DNA from: Modicisalibacter luteus DSM 23508
GTDB lineage: Bacteria > Pseudomonadota > Gammaproteobacteria > Pseudomonadales > Halomonadaceae
DNA: 64,000 nt
Assembly: GCF_000378505.1 (NCBI RefSeq)
Contig: NZ_KB899990.1
Span: forward strand, 1 to 64,000
Reading direction: 5' to 3'
The notes beneath the pieces were generated by a model. It was not told where the DNA came from and ran no database searches. It saw nothing but the letters and a program-made list of their open reading frames with translations. Shown piece by piece: positions 28,162-39,700 of this stretch. The first letter of the stretch is position 1. Each line of letters opens with the position of its first letter. Position numbers and translations under genes: made by a program.

Positions 28162-28393
28162 CGGTTTTCAGCCTTGTGGATGACCTAAGGCTGAGCCGGT
28201 TCATTGGCCTTGGGGGAGAAAAAGCAGCGTTTTCCGGACTGTCGCTTTTTTGCCATAATGACGACCCGGGACGCGCTGCGCCCGTAAAAGGATTTTTGTG
28301 CTCTATACAGAAGCGGGGAAACCGCCGAGCGCAAGGAAGAAAAACGCTTTTGGCTAACGAGAGAGAATAGGCCCGCGGGCCCAGGACACCATA

Positions 28394-29977
28394 ATGACCA
28401 CTACCCAAGCTGTTCCTCAGGAGGCGACGGAGCGTCGCGCCGTGAAGATACACACCAATCTGAGTGCCGCCGAGCTGATCGAAAGCGCCATTTCACGTGG
28501 CGAAGGTCAACTTGCCGATACTGGTGCCCTGGTGGTGAACACCGGCGTACGTACCGGTCGCTCTCCGACGGATCGCTTCATCGTCGATGAGCCCTCCACC
28601 TCGGAACTGATCGACTGGGGAAGCGTCAACCGCCCCTTTGACAGCGAGCGTTTCGATGCACTCTGGGAGCGTGTCGAAGACTACCTGGCCGAAGGTGACA
28701 GTTTCGTGTCCGAGCTGCACGTGGGGGCCGATCCCGAGCACTACCTGCCGATTCGGGTAACCACCGAGACGGCTTGGCATAACCTGTTTGCTTATACCAT
28801 GTTCGTCCGCCCGGAGGGTTACAACCCCAAGGGCAAACATGAGTGGACCATTCTCAACGCACCGCATTTCGTTTGCGAGCCGGAGCGTGACGGAACGAAT
28901 TCCGACGGTACGGTAATCATCAACTTTGCCCGTCGCCGTGTGCTCATTGCCGGGATGCGTTACGCCGGCGAGATGAAAAAGGCCATGTTCTCGGTGCAGA
29001 ACTTCCTGCTGCCCGAGAAGGACGTCCTGCCCATGCACTGCAGTGCAAATGTCGGTGAGGATGGTGAAACCACGCTGTTCTTCGGGCTGTCCGGCACTGG
29101 CAAGACTACGCTGTCTGCCGATCCCGAACGCTACTTGATCGGGGACGATGAGCATGGCTGGGGCGAGGGCACGGTCTTCAACATCGAAGGCGGCTGCTAC
29201 GCCAAGTGCATCGACCTTTCAGAGAAGAACGAGCCGATTATCTGGAAAGCCATTCAGTTTGGTACCGTTCTCGAAAACGTCGTGCTCGACAAGCAGCGCC
29301 ATGCCGATTACACCGACGACAGTCTCACTCAGAACTCCCGCGCCGCCTATCCGCTCGAGCATGTCGAGAAGCGCGTCGCCGAGAATCGTGCCGGCGAGCC
29401 GAATGCGATTATCTTCCTGACCTGTGACATGAGCGGTGTATTGCCGCCGGTGTCGGTGCTCTCCAAGGAAGCCGCGGCCTACCACTTCCTGTCCGGATAT
29501 ACCGCCAAGGTCGGTTCCACCGAGATGGGATCTTCGTCCGGGCTCGAAGCCACATTCTCGACCTGCTTTGGTGCACCGTTCTTCCCGCGTCCGGCTCGCG
29601 AGTACGCCGAGTTGCTGATCAAGCGCGTCGAAGCCTTCGGCTCCCGTGTCTATCTGGTGAATACCGGCTGGACTGGCGGAAGCTTCGGCCAGGGGGGTAG
29701 CCGCTTCAGCATCCCCACGACGCGTAGCGTAATCAGCGCTATACAGTCCGGGACATTGAAAGATATCGAGACGCATCGTATCGACGGCCTCAATCTGGAC
29801 GTGCCGGTCAGCGTGCCGGGGGTCGATTCGTCGTTGCTCGTGCCGCGCAACACCTGGGAAGATAAGGATGCCTACGATGCGCAGATGCGCGAACTAGTGG
29901 CCAAGTTCAACGAAAATTTCAAGAAATTCTCCGGCGTCGATGCCGCCATCGTTGCGGCAGGGCCATCACTCGACTGA
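28394..29977 (+). CDS. pckA: Phosphoenolpyruvate carboxykinase (ATP)
   Basis: ATP-dependent PEP carboxykinase, 527 residues, making PEP from oxaloacetate in gluconeogenesis. The P-loop GLSGTGKTT is near residue 232 and the metal and substrate motifs [20 protein letters not shown] and [10 protein letters not shown] are intact. A 232-base upstream region holds a CATAAT -10 candidate near 28254. The gene is monocistronic with a strong bidirectional terminator. With the two MQO genes further along, it ties malate and oxaloacetate to PEP. Confidence 0.97.
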   Translation: MTTTQAVPQEATERRAVKIHTNLSAAELIESAISRGEGQLADTGALVVNTGVRTGRSPTDRFIVDEPSTSELIDWGSVNRPFDSERFDALWERVEDYLAEGDSFVSELHVGADPEHYLPIRVTTETAWHNLFAYTMFVRPEGYNPKGKHEWTILNAPHFVCEPERDGTNSDGTVIINFARRRVLIAGMRYAGEMKKAMFSVQNFLLPEKDVLPMHCSANVGEDGETTLFFGLSGTGKTTLSADPERYLIGDDEHGWGEGTVFNIEGGCYAKCIDLSEKNEPIIWKAIQFGTVLENVVLDKQRHADYTDDSLTQNSRAAYPLEHVEKRVAENRAGEPNAIIFLTCDMSGVLPPVSVLSKEAAAYHFLSGYTAKVGSTEMGSSSGLEATFSTCFGAPFFPRPAREYAELLIKRVEAFGSRVYLVNTGWTGGSFGQGGSRFSIPTTRSVISAIQSGTLKDIETHRIDGLNLDVPVSVPGVDSSLLVPRNTWEDKDAYDAQMRELVAKFNENFKKFSGVDAAIVAAGPSLD

Positions 29978-30010
29978 GGCGGCGATGGCTTTTATGCCGT
30001 AGTCATCATT

Positions 30011-30038
30011 AAGAGGGAGCCATCAGGCTCCCTCTTTT
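30011..30038 (+). terminator. Bidirectional terminator between pckA and the LysR gene
   Basis: Arms AAGAGGGAGCC and GGCTCCCTCTT with loop ATCA are followed by further T residues. The A-rich left arm gives a T-run on the minus strand too, so it can end both convergent genes. Confidence 0.88.
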
Positions 30039-30041
30039 CGT

Positions 30042-30896
30042 CTAATGCTTGAAGCCTTCAGTTATGTAGCGTGCCAGCCCGTCAACGATCGGTGAGTGGG
30101 CCTGCGGTGCGCGTAGCAATACGATCGAGGCATCGGGCAAGGGGGGGAAGCCGTCGGTTTCATCGAGGATGCGCATTCCCGGCACGACCAGGCTCTTCAT
30201 CCAGGCTGAAACGGCCAGCCCTGCGCTGACTACCGCTTGCAGGGTTGCCAGGCTGGGGCTGCTGTACGCGACCCGGTATTGCCGCCCGGCACGCGCCAGG
30301 GCGTTGCACGCGTGCCTGCGACAGAAACAGGGCTCTTCGAAGAGCGCCAGCGGCAGAGGCGTTTGCTGATGCAGCGAGTGGCTCTCGGCGACGACCCATA
30401 CCGTGGCGTCCTGGCGAAGGATCTCGCCGATTTCGTGTCCTACCTCGCGGGTCACGATGCTCAGGTCGAGGCTGCCGTCCTGGCGCGACAGCAGTTGGGA
30501 AGACGGCTCACAGTGGACCTCCACATCGATCATCGGCCAGGCCTGGGAGAACGACTTGAGGATGCCCGGCAGAAAACGCATCACATAGTCGTCGGGGACG
30601 CCGATCTTCACACGACCGACCATATCGGGCTGGCGCAGCACGTTCAGGGCTTCGCCATGCAAATCCAGAATTCGGCGGGCGTAACCGAGTAGAGTGTTGC
30701 CCTCGCTGGTCAGATGGATCTGACGGCCATCGCGCTCGAACAATGGCCGCCGAATGACATCCTCTTCGAGACGCTTTATCTGCATGCTGACGGCAGACTG
30801 GGTACGGTTGACCGCTTCGGCAGCACGGGTGAAGCCGCCGTGGTCGACGATGGCGACGAAGGTACGCAGCAGTTCGTGATCGATGGTCTGGAACAT
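30042..30896 (-). CDS. LysR family transcriptional regulator
   Basis: LysR-type regulator of 284 residues from the start at 30896; an in-frame ATG at 30938 would add 14 residues with no better ribosome site. The winged helix occupies residues 4-62 (ELLRTFVAIVDHGGFTRAAE) and the effector domain begins KIGVPDDYVMRFLP, a stretch seen in LrhA/HexA-like regulators. It is divergent from the DUF1127 gene with about 100 bases between, so it may control that gene. The ligand is unknown. Confidence 0.88.
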   Translation of the reverse strand: MFQTIDHELLRTFVAIVDHGGFTRAAEAVNRTQSAVSMQIKRLEEDVIRRPLFERDGRQIHLTSEGNTLLGYARRILDLHGEALNVLRQPDMVGRVKIGVPDDYVMRFLPGILKSFSQAWPMIDVEVHCEPSSQLLSRQDGSLDLSIVTREVGHEIGEILRQDATVWVVAESHSLHQQTPLPLALFEEPCFCRRHACNALARAGRQYRVAYSSPSLATLQAVVSAGLAVSAWMKSLVVPGMRILDETDGFPPLPDASIVLLRAPQAHSPIVDGLARYITEGFKH

Positions 30897-31000
30897 GGCA
30901 TGTCCATCAACAGGGTTGATGCTAAGCATCATGAACATTCGTTGGATTGATTCTAGCCCGCCGCGGACACTTCCTCCATCACCAACCGGAGGAAACGTTC

Positions 31001-31240
31001 ATGTCACTTTTCAACGAGCCCCTTGGTTCCGCCAGGCTAGGCGACACGAATCCATCCAGGACGCCGGGCTGGCGTCGTCTGATCAAGCGCCTACGCCGCT
31101 GGCAGCAATTGCGCCATGAACGGCAGGAGCTCTGGCGGCTAAGCGACGCGACGCTCAAGGATATCGGCCTGTCGCGGGCCGATATCGAACGCGAGGCGAG
31201 CCGGCCGTTCTGGGATGATGACGGATTGAGCCGTGATTGA
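31001..31240 (+). CDS. DUF1127 (YjiS-like) small protein
   Basis: Basic protein of 79 residues with the C-terminal DUF1127 motif WRLSDATLKDIGLSRADIE at about residues 45-63. Small DUF1127 proteins in other Proteobacteria affect RNA turnover, phosphate or carbon metabolism; the role here is unknown. A GGAGGAAA site fixes the start at 31001. It is divergent from a LysR gene, a frequent arrangement for this family. Confidence 0.85.
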   Translation: MSLFNEPLGSARLGDTNPSRTPGWRRLIKRLRRWQQLRHERQELWRLSDATLKDIGLSRADIEREASRPFWDDDGLSRD

Positions 31241-31381
31241 TGCTGTCTGACTCTGCGCCCTTGGGAAGCTTTATGGTACCTTGTCGCCATTTCCCGCGCC
31301 GGCCCGGCCCCATGGCAGGCTGGCGCCCTGTGTATCGCCTGACGGCGGCACATTCAGGTTCAGAAACACGTCAAGGATCCC

Positions 31382-33730
31382 ATGGACGCTCAAGCCCAGA
31401 TCACCCGGCGTCTCGCCGACGAACTCGCCGTCCGTCCCAACCAGGTGACGGCGGCCGTGGAACTGCTCGATGGCGGCGCCACCGTCCCGTTCATCTCCCG
31501 CTACCGTAAGGAGGTCACCGGCGGCCTCGACGATAGCCAGTTACGTAGCCTGGAGGAGCGCCTGCGTTACCTGCGCGAGCTGGAAGAGCGCCGCGAGGCG
31601 GTGCTGGCCAGTATCGACGAGCAGGGTAAGCTGACCGACGCACTGGCTGCCCAGATTCGCGAGGCGGATACCAAGCAGCGCCTGGAAGATCTCTATCTGC
31701 CGTACAAGAAAAAGCGGCGCACCAAGGCGCAGATCGCGCGCGAGGCGGGGCTTGAGCCGCTGGCCGATGCATTGCTGGCCAATCCGGCGCTTGATCCGGA
31801 GACCGAGGCCCAGGCTTACCTGCGTGTGGCAGAGGGCGACACTCCGGCGATCGAGGACGCCAAGGCGGCCCTCGACGGCGCCAAGCAGATTCTCATGGAG
31901 CGCTTCGCCGAGGATGCCGAGCTGGTCGGCCGTCTGCGTGATCGCTTGTGGGACGAGGGCGAGCTCAGCGCCCGCGTGATCGACGGCAAGCAGAAGGAGG
32001 GTGCCAAGTTCTCCAACTATTTCGAGCACGACGAGCGTCTGTCCAAGGTGCCCTCGCATCGCGCGCTGGCGATGTTCCGCGGTCGCAACGAGGGTGTGTT
32101 GGGCCTGGCCATCAAGCTGCCCGGAGAAGATGACGCGCCGGTGCATCCCGCCGAGGTCGCCATCGCCCGGCATGCAGGAGTCGAGGATCAAGGTCGCCCC
32201 GCCGATCGCTGGTTGCGCGAAGTGGTGCGCTGGACCTGGCGCGTCAAGCTCTATACCCATCTCGAGACTGAACTGATGGGGCGCCTGCGCGAGCGCGCCG
32301 AGACCGAGGCCATCGATGTCTTCGCCGCCAACCTCAAGGACCTGCTGCTCGCTGCACCGGCCGGGCCCAAGGCCACCCTGGCGCTGGACCCGGGCCTGCG
32401 TACTGGCTGCAAGGTGGCGGTGGTCGATGCCACCGGCCAGTTCCTCGACCATGCCGTGATCTACCCGCACGCACCGCAGAACCGCTGGCGGGAATCGCTG
32501 GAGACACTTGCCGCGCTGGTCGAGAAGCACGATGTAGAGTTGATCGCCATCGGCAACGGTACCGCCAGTCGCGAGTCCGACAAGCTGGCCGCTGAGCTGG
32601 TCAAGGGGCTGGCCGGCAAGCGGCGCCTGTCCAAGGTGATGGTCAGCGAAGCCGGCGCCTCCGTTTACTCGGCGTCCGAGTATGCCTCGCGGGAGTTTCC
32701 CGATCTCGACGTCACCATTCGCGGCGCCATTTCCATTGCCCGCCGCCTGCAGGATCCGTTGGCCGAGTTGGTCAAGATCGAGCCCAAGTCGATCGGGGTC
32801 GGGCAGTATCAGCATGATGTCTCGCAGGTACAGCTCTCGCGCAGCCTGGAGGCGGTGATCGAGGATTGCGTCAACGCCGTAGGGGTCGATCTCAATATGG
32901 CATCCAGCGCGCTTCTTTCGCGGGTGTCCGGGCTCAACCCAGGTCTCGCCGAGAATATCGTCATGCGACGCAATACCGAGGGCCCGTTCCGCAACCGTCG
33001 TGAGTTGCTCGAGGTCAGCCGCCTGGGGCCCCGCACCTTCGAGCAGTGCGCCGGCTTTCTGCGCATCATGAATGGTGACAACCCGCTGGATGCCAGTGCC
33101 GTACACCCCGAGGCCTATCCGGTGGTAAACCGTATCGCCAAGAAGGGGGGGCGCGAGCTATCCAGTCTGGTCGGTGACAGTGCCTTTCTGAAGTCATTGA
33201 AACCTGCAGATTACGTCGATGATAGCTTCGGCGTGCCTACGGTGACTGACATCCTCAAGGAGCTCGACAAGCCCGGACGTGACCCGCGCCCCGAGTTCAA
33301 GGCCGCGGAGTTCCGCGAAGGTGTGGAGACTCTCAAGGACCTCGAGCCGGGTATGATCCTCGAAGGCACGGTGACTAACGTCACTCACTTCGGTGCTTTC
33401 GTCGATATCGGTGTCCACCAGGATGGCTTGGTGCACATCTCGGCACTCTCCGACACGTTCATCGATGATCCCCGCCAAGTGGTCAAGGCCGGCGACATCG
33501 TCAAGGTCAAGGTCATGGAGGTGGACATCGAGCGCGCACGTATCGGCCTGTCGATGCGCATGCACGATCAGCCCGGCGAGACTGCGACACGTAAAAGTGC
33601 CGGTGGCAATAACAACGCCTCGCGCGGCAAGCCCACGCGGCGCAATGGCCAGGGACAGGGCGGTGCTGGCGGCGGTAGCCAGATGGGGGCATTGGGCGAA
33701 GCGCTATTGAATGCCCGCAAGAACCGCTAA
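31382..33730 (+). CDS. tex: Tex-family RNA-binding transcription accessory protein
   Basis: Tex, 782 residues, a nucleic-acid binding protein related to eukaryotic Spt6. Visible parts are the N-terminal helical region, the YqgF-like domain ([20 protein letters not shown], about residues 335-354), helix-hairpin-helix repeats ([16 protein letters not shown] region) and a C-terminal S1 domain from about residue 655 ([19 protein letters not shown]). The glycine/asparagine-rich tail is variable in the family. It stands alone. Confidence 0.95.
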   Translation: MDAQAQITRRLADELAVRPNQVTAAVELLDGGATVPFISRYRKEVTGGLDDSQLRSLEERLRYLRELEERREAVLASIDEQGKLTDALAAQIREADTKQRLEDLYLPYKKKRRTKAQIAREAGLEPLADALLANPALDPETEAQAYLRVAEGDTPAIEDAKAALDGAKQILMERFAEDAELVGRLRDRLWDEGELSARVIDGKQKEGAKFSNYFEHDERLSKVPSHRALAMFRGRNEGVLGLAIKLPGEDDAPVHPAEVAIARHAGVEDQGRPADRWLREVVRWTWRVKLYTHLETELMGRLRERAETEAIDVFAANLKDLLLAAPAGPKATLALDPGLRTGCKVAVVDATGQFLDHAVIYPHAPQNRWRESLETLAALVEKHDVELIAIGNGTASRESDKLAAELVKGLAGKRRLSKVMVSEAGASVYSASEYASREFPDLDVTIRGAISIARRLQDPLAELVKIEPKSIGVGQYQHDVSQVQLSRSLEAVIEDCVNAVGVDLNMASSALLSRVSGLNPGLAENIVMRRNTEGPFRNRRELLEVSRLGPRTFEQCAGFLRIMNGDNPLDASAVHPEAYPVVNRIAKKGGRELSSLVGDSAFLKSLKPADYVDDSFGVPTVTDILKELDKPGRDPRPEFKAAEFREGVETLKDLEPGMILEGTVTNVTHFGAFVDIGVHQDGLVHISALSDTFIDDPRQVVKAGDIVKVKVMEVDIERARIGLSMRMHDQPGETATRKSAGGNNNASRGKPTRRNGQGQGGAGGGSQMGALGEALLNARKNR

Positions 33731-33850
33731 AATGCGTGTTCTTTGTTAGCCTGAAAACGAAGTGCGCCTTGAAAGGGCCTGCTGCGGCACCATAATCTGA
33801 AGTTTAACTCGCCGTGCCGCGCGCCGGCGTACCGCCTTCAACGAGGGGTA

Positions 33851-35461
33851 GTGATCTTGTCCGAGCAACTAGACAACGCCATTGCGCGGCTCAAGGGGCC
33901 GGCACGTCAGGGCCTGCTTGGCCGGCTGCGGCGCGGTATCGAGAAGGAAGGGCTGCGGGTGGACGCCAAGGGCAGCATTGCCCAGACGCCCCATCCGCAC
34001 GCGTTGGGATCGAAGCTGACCCATCCGCACATCACCACCGACTATTCGGAGGCATTACTCGAGTACATCACGCCGGTATCCTGCCGGCCCAAGGATGCCC
34101 TCGACTTCCTCACCGACCTGCATCGCTTCAGCTATCGTCATTTGGGCGACGAGCTGATCTGGCCGGCGAGTATGCCGGCGCGGCTGCAGGGCAATGATAG
34201 TGTACCGATCGCCGATTATGGCCACTCCAATGTCGGTACCATGAAGCATGTCTATCGTAAGGGGCTGGACGTCCGTTATGGACGCATCATGCAGGCCATC
34301 GCTGGGGTGCACTACAACATCTCGTTGCCGGAAAGCATGTGGCCGCTATTGCGCGAGCTGGAAGGTGCCGAGGACAAGCCGATCGATGCCTACCGCTCAG
34401 GGCGCTACTTCGACCTGATTCGCAACTTCCGGCGCAACAGCTGGCTGCTTCTGTACCTGTTCGGAGCATCACCGGCACTGGATCGCAGTTTCCTGACCGG
34501 AGCGGCTCCCGAGAAGCTACGCGCCCATGCTCGCGATTCGCTGGTTTCTCCCTATGCCACCAGCCTGCGCATGTCCGACCTGGGGTATCAGAACAAGGTC
34601 CAGGCGCAGCTGAAAATCTGCTTCAACTCGCTTTCCAACTATGTGGGCACGCTGCGCCACGCCATTACTACCCCTTGGCCGACCTATGAGCGCATGGGTG
34701 TTAACCGTGATGGTGACTGGCAACAGCTCAATGCCAATATTCTGCAGATCGAGAACGAGTACTACAGCGACATCCGGCCCAAGCGCGTCGCGCGTCATGA
34801 CGAGACGCCAACCCAGGCACTGGAGGCGCGTGGCGTCGAGTATATCGAGGTGCGCTGCCTCGATCTCAATCCTTTTCTGCCGCTGGGCATCGACGAGTCC
34901 CAGATGCGCTTCATCGATACGTTCCTGATGTGGTGTCTGCTGTCCGAGAGTCCGTGGATCCCCGACGAGGAATGCGACCGACTCGATGACAACCGCCGTG
35001 CTGTCGTCGACTTCGGTCGTGACCCAGCGCTGATGCTGGCAGTCGATGGCAGAGAGCAGCGCCTGGCCGAGCGGGCCGGCCATATCTTCGATGAGATGCG
35101 TGGGGTCGCGACGTTGCTCGATACCATCGAGGGCAATGCCGCCCATCATGTCGAAGCACTCGATGCATTGCGCCCGTTACTCGGCCACCCCGAACAGACT
35201 CCCTCCGGTCGCCTGCTGGCCGCGCTCGAAGAAACCGGTAGTGAGTTCGTCGAATTCACGCTCGAGCAGGCCCGCTCGCAAGCGGAATTTTTCCGCAGCC
35301 AGCCCATGGACCGAGCGCGCGACACCTTATTCACGCAATTGACCGAGACGTCGCATCAACAGCAGGGCGATATCGAGGCAGCCGATCTGGATGAGTTCAG
35401 CGAGTTCCTGAACGCCTATTTTGCTAGGGCGCGTGAACCCCGACCGGCGACCACGGTCTGA
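33851..35461 (+). CDS. gshA: Glutamate-cysteine ligase
   Basis: First enzyme of glutathione synthesis, 536 residues, of the gammaproteobacterial type 1 family. Motifs include GIEKEGLRVDA near residue 29, HPHITTDYSEALLEYITP near residue 58, and HYNISLPESMW near residue 154. The start is a GTG preceded by GAGGGG; a TTG two codons later is a possible alternative. Monocistronic, followed by a terminator. Confidence 0.96.
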   Translation: MILSEQLDNAIARLKGPARQGLLGRLRRGIEKEGLRVDAKGSIAQTPHPHALGSKLTHPHITTDYSEALLEYITPVSCRPKDALDFLTDLHRFSYRHLGDELIWPASMPARLQGNDSVPIADYGHSNVGTMKHVYRKGLDVRYGRIMQAIAGVHYNISLPESMWPLLRELEGAEDKPIDAYRSGRYFDLIRNFRRNSWLLLYLFGASPALDRSFLTGAAPEKLRAHARDSLVSPYATSLRMSDLGYQNKVQAQLKICFNSLSNYVGTLRHAITTPWPTYERMGVNRDGDWQQLNANILQIENEYYSDIRPKRVARHDETPTQALEARGVEYIEVRCLDLNPFLPLGIDESQMRFIDTFLMWCLLSESPWIPDEECDRLDDNRRAVVDFGRDPALMLAVDGREQRLAERAGHIFDEMRGVATLLDTIEGNAAHHVEALDALRPLLGHPEQTPSGRLLAALEETGSEFVEFTLEQARSQAEFFRSQPMDRARDTLFTQLTETSHQQQGDIEAADLDEFSEFLNAYFARAREPRPATTV

Positions 35462-35477
35462 CGTAATCGAAACCAGC

Positions 35478-35503
35478 GGCCCACCTTCGTGGGCCGTTTC
35501 TTT
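35478..35503 (+). terminator. Intrinsic terminator after gshA
   Basis: Arms GGCCCAC and GTGGGCC with loop CTTC are followed by GTTTCTTT, 16 bases after the gshA stop and just before the dsbB ribosome site. Confidence 0.75.
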
Positions 35504-35521
35504 GCGAGGGAGATCGACTCG

Positions 35522-36055
35522 ATGTGGAACGTCCTGTCCAGGGCGAGCATTCGCCAGTGGAGTGTACTGGGGCTGGCCTTTTGTGCACTGATGATGATGG
35601 TGGCGCTGTGGCTGCAGTATGGCGTGGGTCTCGAACCTTGCCCCTTGTGCATTTTCCAGCGCGTCGCGGTGCTTGCCGCTGCGCTCGTCTTTCTGATAGC
35701 GGCCATCCACAACCCGCGTGGCTGGGGCGGTAGCGTCTATGGCGTTCTGGGGCTGGCTGCGGTCGGTGGAGGGATCGCCGTGGCTGGGCGTCACGTGTGG
35801 CTGCAGTCGCTGCCGCCAGATAAGGTGCCGAGTTGCGGTCCCGGACTCGATTATATGATGGAAGTGTTGCCCTTGTGGGACGTACTCTCGCGTGTACTTT
35901 CGGGATCAGGTGAATGTGCCGAGATCGATGGCGTTTGGCTGGGCCTGGCCCTGCCACAATGGACGCTGATCGGTTTCGTGATCCTGGCGGTCATTCCGCT
36001 CTTCATGACATTTCGTAGCTTTTTGCAACGTGACGTTAGTTCGGCACGGCTTTAG
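35522..36055 (+). CDS. dsbB: Disulfide bond formation protein DsbB
   Basis: Inner-membrane quinone reductase, 177 residues, that reoxidises periplasmic DsbA. Four membrane segments are visible; the first cysteine pair is C40-P-L-C43 and the second C105/C132 lies in the second periplasmic loop. I start at 35522 with GAGGGAGA upstream; an earlier in-frame ATG at 35489 falls in the gshA terminator. The rsd gene follows after 78 bases, as in Pseudomonas. Confidence 0.95.
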   Translation: MWNVLSRASIRQWSVLGLAFCALMMMVALWLQYGVGLEPCPLCIFQRVAVLAAALVFLIAAIHNPRGWGGSVYGVLGLAAVGGGIAVAGRHVWLQSLPPDKVPSCGPGLDYMMEVLPLWDVLSRVLSGSGECAEIDGVWLGLALPQWTLIGFVILAVIPLFMTFRSFLQRDVSSARL

Positions 36056-36133
36056 CGCAATACAGGATTGACACCGGCGTGGCTTGAGGCGACGCTGGGT
36101 GTCCGCTGGGACAAGGACGAAGGGAGGCTGCCC

Positions 36134-36637
36134 ATGCTAGAGGATTGCAAAACGGCCCTGGAACGCTGGGGTGGTGTACATCGCCTCATCGATCACTGGC
36201 TGGAAGAACGCCATGAAATGCTGGTGGCATTCATGGACCTTCATGAAGCCTGCGATATCGATTGCGAATCGGTACCCAAGGAACGGATCGATCGCTTCAA
36301 CGAGCTGCTGATGGACTACATCAGTGCCGGCCATTTCGAGATTTATCCGCAGTTACGCGAGGAGGCCAAGGCCTTCGATGATCGGGAAGCATTGGCTGTC
36401 GCGGAAAAGCTGTTGTCGCGGTTGGAGAAATCCACCGAGATGGCGCTGGAGTTCGAAAACGAGTTTTCCACACCGGTACGCTGCCAGCACTTTGCGTCCC
36501 GCCTGCCGACCTGGCTGACGAAGCTGCAGAAGGCTATGACCGAGCGCTTTGCGCTGGAGGACGAGTTCATCGAACGGCTACATGCGGCGCATTCCCCACC
36601 GCCGGCATCGCAGGCGGCGTCCAGCGCGACATTCTAA
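36134..36637 (+). CDS. rsd: Regulator of sigma D (Rsd/AlgQ)
   Basis: Anti-sigma70 protein of 167 residues of the Rsd/AlgQ family, which sequesters the housekeeping sigma factor and aids the switch to other sigma factors. Family stretches are VHRLIDHWLEERHEMLVAF near residue 15 and LMDYISAGHFEIYPQL near residue 57. The ATG at 36134 has a GGGAGG site seven bases upstream; the frame extends upstream to a TTG at 36068, not favoured. The pairing dsbB-algQ is conserved in Pseudomonas. Confidence 0.93.
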   Translation: MLEDCKTALERWGGVHRLIDHWLEERHEMLVAFMDLHEACDIDCESVPKERIDRFNELLMDYISAGHFEIYPQLREEAKAFDDREALAVAEKLLSRLEKSTEMALEFENEFSTPVRCQHFASRLPTWLTKLQKAMTERFALEDEFIERLHAAHSPPPASQAASSATF

Positions 36638-36670
36638 AGACTGATCGCACCCTTGTGACAGTCTATGACC

Positions 36671-36709
36671 AACGAAGACCCGCCGGCGATGCCGGCGGGT
36701 CTTCGTTTT
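36671..36709 (+). terminator. Strong bidirectional terminator after rsd
   Basis: Seventeen-base perfect arms (36671-36687 and 36691-36707, core GACCCGCCGGC/GCCGGCGGGTC) enclose GAT and end in a T-run. The left arm starts with A residues, so it can also end the convergent RND operon whose last stop is at 36718. Confidence 0.9.
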
Positions 36710-36717
36710 CCCGGCCC

Positions 36718-39700
36718 TCAGATTGAACCCGAATGGCTGATAGAGCGTCGGCGTGAGAGTCGCTCACCCAGGCGGGCACCCAGGAGGAGCATGCATGGCG
36801 TGAGCAGTAGGGTCAGGCCGGTGGCAAAGCCCAATCCGCCAGCAATGGCGCTGGATAGCTGGGTCCACCACTGCGTCGAGGGAGCGCCCCAGCCCAGGCT
36901 CGGTCCGAGTAGATCGACATTGACCCCCAGTACCATCGGCATCAGTCCGAGAATCGTGGTGATGGCCGTAAGCAGCACAGGGCGTAGACGGCGCCCACCG
37001 GCCTCCAGGGCCGCCTCGGCGGCGGCCAGCCCTTCGTCGCGCAGTTGGTTGTAGGTATCGATCAGCACGATATTGTTGTTCACCACGATACCCGCCAGGG
37101 CAATGATCCCCATCCCCACCATGACGATGCCGAAGGGCTGCGCATTTAGCAGCAGACCTAGCAGCACACCGGCGGTGGAAAATACGATCGCTGACAGTAC
37201 CAGGCCCGCCTGGTAAAGACTGTTGAACTGGGTGACCAGGATGATCATCATCAGGAAGATTGCCACGCCAAACGCCATCCCCAGAAAGCGGGTGGTCTCG
37301 GCCTGATCCTGCTGCTCCCCCGCGAACCCGACACGCACACCGTCGGGCAGTGCATTCAGTTCGCCGCTCAGTGCCTTGATACGCTCATCGACTTGTCGAC
37401 CGGGGGCGACATCGGCTTCGAGGGTCAGGGTGCGCTGGCCATCGACTCGGTGCAGCGTGCCGACCTTGGGTGCCGGCTCCAGCGTAACGAAATGGCCGAT
37501 TGGCACCTGCCCACGCGCAGTGTTAATCGTCATACGCTGCAACTGATCGAGACTCCGCCGAGCACCTGGCAGGCGTACGCGGATATCGACTTCGTCCGTG
37601 GCATCCTGAGGGCGATAGGTGGCAATCTGCAGGCCTGTGGTCACCAGTTGCACGGCACTACCAATAGTGGTCACGTCGGCGCCGAAGCGAGCCGCTGCCT
37701 CTCGGTCGACCTTGAGTCGCCATTCCACACCGGGCAGGCTGCGGTTGTCCTCGATATCGCGGAAGCCGCCGAGGCGCTGCATGGCGGCACGCAGTTGATT
37801 CACGGCACGCTCGATGGCGGCCGGGTCGTCGGCACTCAGTTCGATCTGAATCGGCTTGCCGCTGGTCGGCCCCTGCTCCTGCTCGCGAAACTCCAATTGA
37901 ATGCCGGGAATGTTCTCGGTGCGTTCGGCCATGTCAGCGAGGATCTCACCCGCCGGCCGGCGTTGATCCCAATCGATAAATTGGAAGGTGAGCTGGCCGA
38001 TGACATCGACGCCGAGCTGCTCGTTAGGCACGGCGAAGGAGCGGGCATAGAGTGCCTCGACTTCGCTCATGTCATCCAGGCGAGCTTCCACTCGCTGCAC
38101 GATGGTGTCCTTTTCATCGACCGACAAGTCACCGCGGGCATGTACAAGTACTTGGGCGCTGTCCGGCTCGACCGATGGGAAGAATTCCACACCGTGATTG
38201 AAGCGGGCATAGCCCATGTAGATCAGCGCCATGACCAGTAGCGCCCCGGCCAGCGTGAGGCCGGGATGACGCAACAGGTTAGCCAGGGTTCGGCGGTAGA
38301 GCCGTCCGCCGCCACTCATCGTGTCGCTTGGGGTTGTGCGGCGATGGCTGAAAAGGTTACCCAGCGTGGGCAGAAAGACCAGGGCCATGGCCAGCGAGGC
38401 CACCAGGCATAAAATCACCGTCGCTGGCAGGTATTTCATGAACTCACCGACCACCCCCGGCCAGAACAGTAGCGGCAGAAATACGGCCAATGTAGTGGCA
38501 GTGGACGATATGACCGGCCAGGCCATGCGACTGGCAGCACCCGCCCAGGCATCGTGGGGCGTGAGCCCTTCGGCGAGAAAACGGTCAGCCTGCTCGCCAA
38601 CCACGATCGCGCCGTCGACCAGCATGCCGGCGACCAGGATCAGTGCGAATAGCACCACGATGTTGAGCGTGTAGCCGATACCCCAGATCAGCAGTATGCC
38701 GGTGAGAAAGGCGCCGGGAATGGTCGTGCCAACCAGCAGGGCGGAGCGTGGTCCCATGGTGGCGAGGATCACGATCAGTACCAGGACCACTGCGGTGAGC
38801 ACGTTGTTGAGCAGCTCGGCGAGCATATCCTCGACGTCGGTCGATTGGTCCATGATGATGCTGACGTCCAACGTCTCCGGCAGGCGCGACTCGGCCTGCT
38901 CCAGCAGGGCCTTGACGGCATCCACGGTAGCGATGATGTTGGCACCGGTGCGCTTGGAGATTTCCAGCACCAGCGCCGGTTGGCCGTCTATGCGTGCATA
39001 GCCGGCGGGGTCCTTAAGCGTGCGCTGGACCATTGCTACGTCGCCGAAGGTGACCACGCGGTCTCCATCCACCTTGACCGGGGTTGCCAGGATGTCTTCG
39101 AGATCCTCGATCACGCCGGGTACCTTGATGGTCAGCCGGCCGGCACCGTTATCGATGCTGCCGGCCGCGACCAGGCGGTTGTTGCGTGATACCAGGTTGA
39201 ACAACGTGTCGAAGTCGACTCCATAGCTGTCGAGGACCAGCGGATCCACCACGATTTCCAACAGATTCTCGCGCTCGCCGGCGATATCCACTTCAAGTAC
39301 CTGGGGTATGCCCTCGATGACCTGCTTGAGCTCGCGGGCCACGGTCATCAGCTCGGCAGCCGAAAGCGGTCCCGATAGACCGACCGACATCACCGGAAAG
39401 AGCGATACGTTGACTTCCATGACTCGCGGTTCTTCGGCTTCATCGGGCAGCGAGCTGCGTGCGATATCGACCCTTTCGCGTACGTCGGCGAGGGCTTGGC
39501 GGGCATCGAAGCCAGCATCGAACTCGAGGGTGATCGATGCATGGCCTTCGCTTGACTGGGAGGTCATCTTCTCGAGGCCTTCGATGGCGCGTAGTTCCTG
39601 CTCCATCGGGCGGACCAGCAGGCGCTCGGCGTCCTCAGGGCTGACGCCTTCGAGACTCAGCGAGACGTAGATCATCGGAATCGCCACGTCGGGGTTGGAT

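Noticed and set aside
31541-33106. A 521-codon open frame opposite tex
   Set aside because: It is the antisense of a clear Tex gene; long antisense frames are expected in GC-rich DNA and it shows no family motif.
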